Source of the DNA: Ectothiorhodospira mobilis
GTDB lineage: Bacteria; Pseudomonadota; Gammaproteobacteria; Ectothiorhodospirales; Ectothiorhodospiraceae
Assembly: GCF_900114895.1 (NCBI RefSeq)
Contig: NZ_FOUO01000001.1
Span: 248,001 to 312,000 of the forward strand
Reading direction: 5' to 3'
DNA: 64,000 nucleotides
Shown here: positions 21,979 to 30,000 of the stretch, in pieces
Layout: every line of letters starts with the position of its first letter
How positions within the stretch are numbered: the stretch's first letter is position 1
Notes under the pieces: model-generated
The model's input: the letters and a program-made list of their open reading frames with translations, nothing else
The model's database searches: none
Told to the model about the DNA's origin: nothing
Made by a program: the position numbers and the translations under genes

Positions 21979-22491
21979 ATGGCCAGCATGAGGCAATTGC
22001 GCGAAGGCATCGGCCATGCCTGGGATTCCGTACTGGAGGGCTGGCAACGACTCTACCAGCGGGCCGCCGGTGCCATCACCCGCTTTCGCCCCGGCGCCAA
22101 GGCTGGGGACACCCATGGCGGGGACGGCGGCGATACGGCACTGCCCGCCCGCAGCACCGGCTGGGGCGTGATGGCCGCCGAGGTCTTCGAGGGAGACGAC
22201 CGGGTGGTGGTGCGCCTGGAGGCCCCGGGCATGGACCGGGACCAGTTCGAGATCGAGGTGCGCGGGGACCACCTGGTGGTGGCTGGCGAGAAGGGCTTCC
22301 AGCGGGAACGTACCGAGGGCCGCTACCGCATCGCCGAATGCGCCTACGGCCGCTTCGAGCGGGCCATCCCCCTGCCGGATGCGGTGGACCCGGACCAAGC
22401 CCGGGCCCGCTACCGCAACGGGGTGCTGGAGGTGGAAATGACCAAGGCGGAGCACACGAGCCGGCGGCGGATCCCGGTGCAGCGGCACTGA
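21979..22491 (+). CDS. hsp20: Small heat-shock protein, Hsp20 family (third)
   Basis: A 170-residue Hsp20 with a longer, basic N-terminal region (MASMRQLREGIGHAWDSVLE) and an alpha-crystallin domain over residues ~60-165 (GWGVMAAEVFEGDDRVVVRL, NGVLEVEMTKAE). GGAGGTGAG precedes the ATG at 21979. It sits beyond a probable terminator and may therefore respond differently from the first two. It converges on the last gene of the rnf operon with only 22 bases between the stops. Confidence 0.93.
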   Translation: MASMRQLREGIGHAWDSVLEGWQRLYQRAAGAITRFRPGAKAGDTHGGDGGDTALPARSTGWGVMAAEVFEGDDRVVVRLEAPGMDRDQFEIEVRGDHLVVAGEKGFQRERTEGRYRIAECAYGRFERAIPLPDAVDPDQARARYRNGVLEVEMTKAEHTSRRRIPVQRH

Positions 22492-22513
22492 TGCCGATGT
22501 GCCGGAGCCGGGC

Positions 22514-22708
22514 TCAGTGCCGCGGGCGGCTGTCGCAGCCCCCCGCCAGATTGCAGCTGCAGCAGCCGCCGGCGCATCCCCCGCCCTCCTCCTTGGCGGG
22601 TCCCAGTTCCGGGTGGCGGCGGGCGAAACGCCGCGCCGCCTCCTGCACCAGGTACCAGCCGGTGAAGAGCACGAAGAGGATGGCCACGGTGATCGCATAG
22701 GTGGTCAT
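22514..22708 (-). CDS. Small Cys-rich single-helix membrane protein of the rnf operon
   Basis: A 64-residue protein with one transmembrane helix (residues ~3-22, TYAITVAILFVLFTGWYLVQ) and a cytoplasmic tail with five cysteines in a short Gly-rich stretch (GGGCAGGCCSCNLAGGC). It is the last gene of the rnf operon, 23 bases after rnfA. A membrane anchor plus clustered Cys resembles NqrM, which delivers iron to the Cys4-Fe site of Na+-NQR, and FeoB-associated Cys-rich proteins. By position it could serve the equivalent site in RnfA/RnfE. That role is inference; no strict homology was established. Confidence 0.75.
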   Translation of the reverse strand: MTTYAITVAILFVLFTGWYLVQEAARRFARRHPELGPAKEEGGGCAGGCCSCNLAGGCDSRPRH

Positions 22709-22731
22709 GACATACCCCCGTTCAAGTGGGA

Positions 22732-23313
22732 TCAGCCCCCGAGCCCGGCAAAGCCCATGAAGGCCAGGGACAGGATGCCCGCCAGCATCAGGCTCATGGC
22801 CGCGCCCCGGGCGATGGAGGGCACATCCGCCAGTTCCAGCCGCTCCCGCAGACCGGCCATGAGCACGATGGCCAGGATGAAACCGGCCCCCGCCCCCAGG
22901 CTGTAGACCACCGACTGCAGGAAGTCGTACTCGTAATTGGTCTGGAACAGTGCCACCCCCAGGATGGCGCAGTTGGTGGTGATCAGGGGCAGGAAGATCC
23001 CCAGGGCCTTGTACAGGGGCGGGCTGAACTTCTTGATGGTCATCTCCACCAGCTGCACCGCCGAGGCGATCACGGCGATATAGGCGATCAGGCGCAGGAA
23101 CTCCAGATCATAGGCGGTGAGCAGGGCATTCAGCCCCCAGGCAGCGGTGGAGCTGATGAGCATGACAAAGGCCGTGGCCAGCCCCATGGAGAAGGCGGTG
23201 TTGAGCCGCCCGGACACCCCCAACAGCGGGCAGATCCCAAGAAACAGCGCCAGCACGAAGTTGTTGATGACGGCGGCGTTGAGGAAGATATATCCCAGTG
23301 ATTCAGCGTGCAT
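22732..23313 (-). CDS. rnfA: Rnf electron transport complex subunit A
   Basis: A 193-residue integral membrane protein with six predicted helices. It is one of two paralogous channel-like subunits of the Rnf complex (ferredoxin:NAD+ oxidoreductase, ion-pumping). Conserved cysteines of the intramembrane Fe-S/Fe site are in GICPLLGV and TTNCAILGV. Length is the family norm. The ATG at 23313 follows GGGGAGG and lies inside the end of rnfE (11-base overlap), indicating tight coupling. Confidence 0.96.
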   Translation of the reverse strand: MHAESLGYIFLNAAVINNFVLALFLGICPLLGVSGRLNTAFSMGLATAFVMLISSTAAWGLNALLTAYDLEFLRLIAYIAVIASAVQLVEMTIKKFSPPLYKALGIFLPLITTNCAILGVALFQTNYEYDFLQSVVYSLGAGAGFILAIVLMAGLRERLELADVPSIARGAAMSLMLAGILSLAFMGFAGLGG

Positions 23314-23959
23314 GGGCGGATGCCTCCCCGGCATGGGCCGTGCGTTTCATCTGCATCTCCTTCACCCAGGCGAACAGCAACAGCCACGCCCCGAGGACGA
23401 AGAACCCGCCCGGGGGCAGCAGCATGATGACCCAGGGCTCGAAGGCCTCGCCGAAGACCGGGAAGCCCAGCAGGGTGCCCGCCCCCAAAAGCTCCCGCAC
23501 CGAACCCAGGCAGAGCAGGGCCAGGGTGAACCCGAGCCCCATACCCAGGGAGTTGACCAGGGTGGTGCCCACCCGGTTGCGGGAGGCGAAGGCCTCGGCC
23601 CGGCCCAGGATCATGCAGTTCACCACGATGAGCTGGATGAAGGCCCCGAGGGCGTTGTAGACCTCCAGACTCACCGCCTGGATGACGTAGTCCACCACCG
23701 TCACGAAGGTGGCGATGATGATGATATAGGACGCGATGCGCACCTCCTTGGGGATATGGCGGCGCAGCATGGCCACCAGGGCGCTGGAGCACAGCAGCAC
23801 GAAGGTGGTGGCCAGGCCCATGGCCAAGGCGTTGGACACGGAGTTGGTCACCGCCAGCACCGGGCACATGCCCAGGAGCATGACGAACACGGGGTTCTCC
23901 CGCCAGATGCCGGCGAGGAAGGTATCCATGGTGATGGGGCTGTCGTTGTTCGTTGCCAT
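23303..23959 (-). CDS. rnfE: Rnf electron transport complex subunit E
   Basis: A 218-residue membrane protein paralogous to RnfA, with six helices. The half-site cysteines are in GMCPVLAV and VVNCMILGR, expected to share the intramembrane iron centre with RnfA. The C-terminus is a basic cytoplasmic tail. It starts 12 bases after rnfG ends and overlaps rnfA. Confidence 0.95.
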   Translation of the reverse strand: MATNNDSPITMDTFLAGIWRENPVFVMLLGMCPVLAVTNSVSNALAMGLATTFVLLCSSALVAMLRRHIPKEVRIASYIIIIATFVTVVDYVIQAVSLEVYNALGAFIQLIVVNCMILGRAEAFASRNRVGTTLVNSLGMGLGFTLALLCLGSVRELLGAGTLLGFPVFGEAFEPWVIMLLPPGGFFVLGAWLLLFAWVKEMQMKRTAHAGEASAHAR

Positions 23960-23971
23960 GGGATGGGGTCC

Positions 23972-24676
23972 TCAGGGCTGGTCGGGGCGCGGGGCGGCCC
24001 GGCGCAGGGTGTCCCAGTGGGCGGCCAGCCGGGGCAGCACCGCATCGGCGCTGGCGTGGATCATGTCGCCGATGGCCTCCGAGGAGATGGTGGCCCCGGT
24101 GATGCCGTCGATCTCCCAGGGGTCGTCGGCCTCCCCCTGGTCCACGGTGCGGATGCGGTGGGCCAGGCCCGTGCCTGCGTCGTTGAGCCGCGCCTCCAGG
24201 CCCTGGATGCTCTCCAGGAAATGGGGCTCGGTCTCGATCTTGTCCCCCAGACCCGGGGTCTCCCGGCTCTCCAGCACGGTCATGCCGACGATGCAGGCGC
24301 AATCCGGATCGTAGCCGTAGAGGATGCGGATGACATCGGCATATCCCCGTCCGGAGGCCTCCAGGGCCACGCCGGCCAGGGCACCGTCGGCGTCGTAGCC
24401 GGCATAGATGGCCCGCCCGGCTGCCGGGGCCTCATCCCGGGGGAAGAGCCCGGTATCGGTGAGCACGAAGCTGCGCCGGGACTCGGCCCCCGGGATCACC
24501 TCCAGCACGGCCGCCTCCAGGGCGCGCTGCTGGTTCTGGGCGATGAAGGGCCGGGTGTACTCGTACACGCTCACCACCAGCAGGCCCGAGAACAGGGCGA
24601 TGAGCCCCAGGGTGGCCACCAGACGGACCCCGGAGGTGGGTTTGGGCTGCTGTTGCAGGGAAGCCGCGCGGCTCAT
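23972..24676 (-). CDS. rnfG: Rnf electron transport complex subunit G (covalent FMN)
   Basis: A 234-residue protein with one N-terminal transmembrane helix (~residues 17-40, LVATLGLIALFSGLLVVSVY) and a periplasmic FMN-binding domain. The flavinylation motif is GITGATISS near residue 195, where FMN is attached by phosphoester to Thr; attachment needs ApbE, which is not encoded in this window. The ATG at 24676 overlaps the rnfD stop (ATGA). An upstream in-frame extension through rnfD is a shadow frame. Confidence 0.95.
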   Translation of the reverse strand: MSRAASLQQQPKPTSGVRLVATLGLIALFSGLLVVSVYEYTRPFIAQNQQRALEAAVLEVIPGAESRRSFVLTDTGLFPRDEAPAAGRAIYAGYDADGALAGVALEASGRGYADVIRILYGYDPDCACIVGMTVLESRETPGLGDKIETEPHFLESIQGLEARLNDAGTGLAHRIRTVDQGEADDPWEIDGITGATISSEAIGDMIHASADAVLPRLAAHWDTLRRAAPRPDQP

Positions 24677-25692
24677 GACGCCCTCCGCTTGCCGGTGCCG
24701 TAGGGACGGGGCTGGATGAAGCGATCGATCAGGGGCGAGGCGGCGTTGCCCAGGAGGATGGCGTACATCACCCCCTCGGGGAGCCCGCCGAAGAAGCGGA
24801 TGATCACCGTGAGAAAGCCGATCAAGGCGCCATAGAGCCAGAGCCCGGAGCGGGTCATGGGCGAGGCCACCATATCGCTGGCCATGAAGAAGGCCCCCAG
24901 CATGAGTCCGCCGGAGAGGAGCACGAACCAGGGGGTGGGATAGTGGCCCGGATCCAGCAGATAGAAGGCCCCGGCGGTGACAAAGGCGCCGCCCAGCACG
25001 GCGGCGGGGATGCGCCAGTTCATCATGCGCCGGGCGATGAGATAGAGCCCGCACACCAGGATCAGCAGGGCCGAGGTCTCGCCGGCGGAACCCGCCACCA
25101 TACCGGTGAACAGGTCCCAGGTTTCGGCATGCTCCCCCTGGAACTTCCACATCCCCAGGGGGGTGGCCGCCGTATAGGCGTCCACGGGGGCCGGGGTGGT
25201 GAAGGGGACCGCCAGGGTGGAGGGCAGGAACTCCGTGAAGCGCTCCGGATGCCCCGGCAGGGTCCAGGTGGAGACGGCGCTGGGGAAGGCCCCCTGGGCG
25301 AAGGCCCGACCGATGAGGGCGGGGTTGAACAGGTTGAAGCCCAGACCGCCGAACAGGGACTTGCCCAGGGCGATGCCGATGAAACCGGACAGGGCCGCCA
25401 TCCACAGGGGGAAGGCCGGCGGCAGGGTCAGGGCCAGCAGCAGACCGGTGATGACGGCGCTGTAGTCGGACACCGTCGCAGGCCTGCGGGAGAGCCGATT
25501 GAACAGCTGCTCCGTGGCCACGCAGGTGAGCGTGGTGACCAGCATCAGCGCCAGGGCGCTGATGCCGAAGTGGTACACGGAGAACCCACAGATGGGCAGC
25601 AATGCAAGGACCACGTTGCGCATGATCTGCTGCACACTGCCCCCCTGCTTCACATGGGGCGAGGTCTTCAGTTCGATTTGCAGCGGCGTCAC
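24673..25692 (-). CDS. rnfD: Rnf electron transport complex subunit D (covalent FMN)
   Basis: A 339-residue membrane protein with about nine to ten helices, homologous to NqrB. It starts with the typical TPLQIELKTSPHVKQGGSVQ and carries the FMN-attachment motif ASPMTRSG near residue 277. It forms part of the ion-translocating path. The GTG at 25692 overlaps the rnfC stop as GTGA; the apparent upstream open extension is an antisense-type artefact of rnfC. Confidence 0.95.
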   Translation of the reverse strand: MTPLQIELKTSPHVKQGGSVQQIMRNVVLALLPICGFSVYHFGISALALMLVTTLTCVATEQLFNRLSRRPATVSDYSAVITGLLLALTLPPAFPLWMAALSGFIGIALGKSLFGGLGFNLFNPALIGRAFAQGAFPSAVSTWTLPGHPERFTEFLPSTLAVPFTTPAPVDAYTAATPLGMWKFQGEHAETWDLFTGMVAGSAGETSALLILVCGLYLIARRMMNWRIPAAVLGGAFVTAGAFYLLDPGHYPTPWFVLLSGGLMLGAFFMASDMVASPMTRSGLWLYGALIGFLTVIIRFFGGLPEGVMYAILLGNAASPLIDRFIQPRPYGTGKRRAS

Positions 25693-27032
25693 GACAGGCG
25701 CTCCCGGTTCAGGGCCTTGGCGATGCGGAAGTACTGCACCAGGGGGATGTTGGCGGGGCAGACATAGGCGCAGGATCCGCACTCGAAGCAATCACTCAGG
25801 TGAAAGCGCTCCTGCATGGTCTCGTAGCGGCGCTTGGCCGCCAGGCGGCCCAGCTCCGCGGGGTTGAGCCCCACGGGGCAGGCCTCCACGCAGCGCCCGC
25901 AGCGGATGCAGGGATGGATCGTTTCCGGCGCCGCATCCGCCTGTGCCTGGGGCAGGACCACCAGCCCGGACACCGCCTTGGTGACGGGCACGTCCAGGGA
26001 GGAGACGGTGTTGCCCATCATGGGCCCGCCCAGGATCAGGTGGCTGGCGTCGTCGCCGCGAAAACCCACGTGCTCCAACAGGTAGCGCAGGGGCGTGCCC
26101 ACCGGCACCCGGTAGTTGCCGGGGCGCTCCACCCCGGGGCCGGCCACGGTGATGACCCGCTCGATGAGCCCCTCCCCCAGGGGCAGGAGCCGCCCCAGCT
26201 GGGCCATGGTGCCCGCATTGTTCACCACCACCCCCACCTGGAAGGGCAGCCCCCCGGAGGGGACCTCCCGCTTCAACAGGGCCTTGATGAGCATCTTCTC
26301 CGAGCCCTGGGGGTACTTGGCCTTCACCTTGCGCACGGCGATGGGATCATCCGGTCCGATCTGGGCCTGCAGGGCGGCGATGGCGTCGGGCTTGTCGTCC
26401 TCCACGCCGATGAGGGCCTGGTCGGCCCCCACGGCCCGCAGGGCCAGGCGGATTCCGGCCAGGACCTCCTGGGCCTGTTCCACCATGATGCGGTGGTCGG
26501 TGGTGAGATAGGGCTCGCATTCACAGCCGTTCACCACCAGGGTGTCCACCCCATGGCCCTCGGGCACGGCGTACTTCAGGTGGGTGGGGAAGGCGGCCCC
26601 CCCCTGCCCCACCAGGCCGGCCGCCTGGATCGCCCGGATCAGCTCCTCCCGGGAGAGACCCGAGAGATCCCGCGGGCTGGACCAGCGCACCGCCTGGCTG
26701 TCGCCGGGCAGGGTGCGCAGCAGGATGGCCTCGGTCTTGGGGCCGCGGGCGGTGGGCATGAGTTCGATCCCCTCCACCACCCCGGTGACCGGGGCGTGCA
26801 GCGGCACCGACTGGAAGCCATCCGCCTCGGCGATCACCTGCCCGCGCACCACCTCCTGGTGGCGTTTCACCACCGGCCGGGAGGGCTTGCCGAAGTGCTG
26901 CGCCAAAGGCAGCACCAGCCGCGGCGCGAAGGGCAGCCGCCGGATGGCCTGGTCACGGGTCGCCTCCTTCAGACCGGGGGGATGAACCCCCCGGGGGAAG
27001 GTGCGCCCGGTAAGGAACGAGAGCATGCCCAT
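25689..27032 (-). CDS. rnfC: Rnf electron transport complex subunit C
   Basis: A 447-residue peripheral cytoplasmic subunit homologous to the Nuo51/FMN subunit of complex I, and the site of NAD(H) reaction. It shows GGAAFPTHLKYAVP (FMN/NADH-binding region), NGCECEPYL, and two [4Fe-4S] motifs near the C-terminus, CIRCGRCVEACP and CFECGSCAYVCP. The ATG at 27032 begins two bases after the nifJ stop and has no strong ribosome site, pointing to translational coupling with nifJ; a second ATG at 27026 is possible. Confidence 0.95.
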   Translation of the reverse strand: MGMLSFLTGRTFPRGVHPPGLKEATRDQAIRRLPFAPRLVLPLAQHFGKPSRPVVKRHQEVVRGQVIAEADGFQSVPLHAPVTGVVEGIELMPTARGPKTEAILLRTLPGDSQAVRWSSPRDLSGLSREELIRAIQAAGLVGQGGAAFPTHLKYAVPEGHGVDTLVVNGCECEPYLTTDHRIMVEQAQEVLAGIRLALRAVGADQALIGVEDDKPDAIAALQAQIGPDDPIAVRKVKAKYPQGSEKMLIKALLKREVPSGGLPFQVGVVVNNAGTMAQLGRLLPLGEGLIERVITVAGPGVERPGNYRVPVGTPLRYLLEHVGFRGDDASHLILGGPMMGNTVSSLDVPVTKAVSGLVVLPQAQADAAPETIHPCIRCGRCVEACPVGLNPAELGRLAAKRRYETMQERFHLSDCFECGSCAYVCPANIPLVQYFRIAKALNRERLS

Positions 27033-27034
27033 GG

Positions 27035-30000
27035 TCAGTTGAACTTCGCGGCCCGCTTCATCAGCTTCTCGGCGTCGGGCTCGGCGGGGTTGGCCGGGGT
27101 GCCCGGGTGGATGGCCAGGGCCGGGCACTTCTCCGCCGCCCGCACCAGGTCCTTGTACGGCGCCCCTTTGGGGTCCGTCACCACCGCCTGTTTGTCGTCA
27201 TTGTAGGCAAAGGCCCCGGGGGCGATCTGCAGGCACTCGTCGCAGGCGGTGCATTCGTTGCTCTCCACCCACACCGGCTCGTACTCCCAGTCGGCCCCGC
27301 CGTTACCGGCGGCCGCTTCAGAAGCGGCCGGGGCGGCGGGCGCAGGGGCCGGCGCGGACTGCCCCTCCAGGGCGGTGGCCAGTTGCCCGGCCCCCTGGCC
27401 GCTGGCCAGGGAAAGCAGGGCCTGGGAGAGGCGCTGGGCCATGTCGCTGCGGGTCTGCGCCGCCACGGCCTCGGCATCCACCACCTCGTGGTCCAGGCCC
27501 AGCAGGCCCTTGAGCTGGTGCCAGAAGTCGCGCCGCTCCTCGGTGGATCGCACGATCTCCTCGGACACCAGGACACGTCCCAGGCGGTTCTTGCTATCCA
27601 CGGTCCAGATATAGGGGAAGCGGCCCTCGCGCTCGTCCTCGGACATCTGCAGGAATTCCGGCAACGGGATCATGTCCTCGTTCCAGGTCTCCTGGGGCGC
27701 CTTGCGGAAGTGCTTGCGGAAGCGGCCCTCCGTCAGGGCGAAGTCGGCGAAGGTCATGGGCAGTTCCATGGTGGCCTCGTTGCCGTCCTCGTCCTGGTAC
27801 TTCAGGGTGTAGCTGGGCCAGTCCTGCTCCAGGGACGGGTTGCCCTCCAGGTCGCAGCACTCGCGAAAGGTCACCCCCCGGTCCGGGTTGTAGCGGAACA
27901 GCGGATAGGCGCGGGACTCCACCGCCAGCTTGGACTGGGCGAAGGCCACGTCGTCCCCCACCCCGTGTTCCGGCGGGCACACGGCATAGACGTTGAACAG
28001 GGCCGGACGGCGGGCGTTGAGCCCCTCGATGAAACTCTCCAGCAGGTGGGTGACGTTGGAGATGGCCCCCTGCATCACGTAGCTGGTGCGGTGGGCCAGG
28101 CCGATGAGGCTGATCTCCTTGCGGATCTCCTCCTTGCCCTTCCAGGCCTTGCCGTAGGGGGCCATGTCCGACACCTGGCTGATGAAGCCGGAGGTGCAGG
28201 CCTGGCCGCCGGTGTTGGAATACACCTGGGTGTCCAGCACCAGCACCTTGATGGGCATGCCGGACATGAGGGCACGGGACAGGTTCTGGAAGCCGATGTC
28301 GTACATGGCGCCGTCGCCGCCCACGCTCACCACCGGCGGGCACAGGGCGAATTCCTCGTCGCTGAACTGCTCCCAGTTGAACTGGGCGAAGAAGGCCTCG
28401 TGCTCCACCGGGTCGTACTTGCCGGCCAGCTCCAGTTCCGCCTGGCGGATGGCCTTGAAGCCCTCGGCCATCTTGGCCATGTGCCCCTCGAACAGGCCCA
28501 GGGCCATGGAGGGGCTGTCCTGGAACAGGTGGCTGGCCCAGGGGAACGGGTAGGGGCTGTAGGGGAAGGTGCCACCCCACACGGAGGTGCAGCCGGTGGC
28601 GTTGACCATGCCCAGGTCGCTGCGGCCGCGGCCCGTGGGGCCCTCCACGTAACGCCAGCGCAGGTCCTTGAGCTGGGCGAGCACGCCGCTCACCCACTGC
28701 AGCCAATCGGGGTCCACGGTGGTGGCGCCGGTGGCGTCCAGGGCCGCGGACAACCGCGACAGGGTCAGGTCCTTGTCGCTGTGCTGGCCGATCACCTGGT
28801 TCACGGCGTTCACGTCCGACAGGTCCATGCCCTCGGCCAGTTTCAGACGCACGTGCTGCTCCAGGCGGGCGATGAGATCATCCAGCTTCTTCACCTGGGC
28901 CTTGACCCGCGGCTGCATCAGGGCCGTGACCGTGCCGGTGAACAGGTGGATGGCGGTCTTCTCGCCGCAGCCCAGGCAGGCGCCGTCGCCGCAATTCATG
29001 GAGCCGTAGACCCGCTTGTCCATGAGCAGGGTCTCCAGGGCGCCGATGCCCTCGTCCAGGTCGTCGATGCGGTTGTACTGGGGGTTGGTGGTGGGCAGAT
29101 CCAGCCAGAAGTCCCAGTTGCGGCGCAGGGTATCCACCGCCTCGGGGGTCTGGGTCACCGCCTGCAGGGCACCCTCCTCACAGATCTCCACGCACTCCAT
29201 GCAGCCCTTGCAGGTGTAGGGGTTGATGGTGAGGGAGAACAGGCCGCCGCTGCCCTTGGAACGCTTTTCCAGGGCGGTGAAATAGGGCTTGGTGACGGCG
29301 AACTGGAAGTCGCCGATGGCCTCCCGCAGCCAGCCCAGTTCCTCCTGCAGGCGGGCCTTGTCCTCCTCACCATGGTTGCCCTCGGCCAGCAGACGGTCGA
29401 TGGCGGCGTCCAGCTCGGCGGCCACGTCCGCCTCCTCACCGGCCTCCAGCAGGCCCTGGCGCAGGCGCTTCTCCAGATCGCGCACGGCACGGCGCAGCAG
29501 GCGCGTGGGCCGGCCGCCGGTCTCGATGCGGCGCACGGCGGTGTCGAAGACCTCGCCGATGGAGTTGGCCAGGCCGGGGATGGCGCTGTCCGGGCACACG
29601 GTGTAGCAGTCGCCGCAGGCGGTGCACCGGGCCGGATCCCAGGCGGGGTACTCGAAACGGATCTGGGTCATGTCCCGGTAGATGCCCGTGGAGGCGGGGA
29701 TCAGGGAGCGGGCGATGAAGGGGTCCGCCAGGTTGTCGTTGCCCTGGCCGGAGAGATAGAAGCTACCGGTCTGCTCCCAGAACCGGTGGATATCGGCGCT
29801 GGGGGAATGGGACTGGGGCAGGCGCTTGAGCATCACCGGCATCTCGGGGACGCGCTGGGTCTGCACGGCGCCGGCGGCTTCCTGGGTGACCACCTTGTCG
29901 GTGATCTCGGTGATCTCGTCGAAGCCGCGGCGCACCACCCGCAGGTTGTCCTCCACCACGCGCTCGCCCTTGCTGCCGAACTTCTCCTGCAGCTGCTCAC

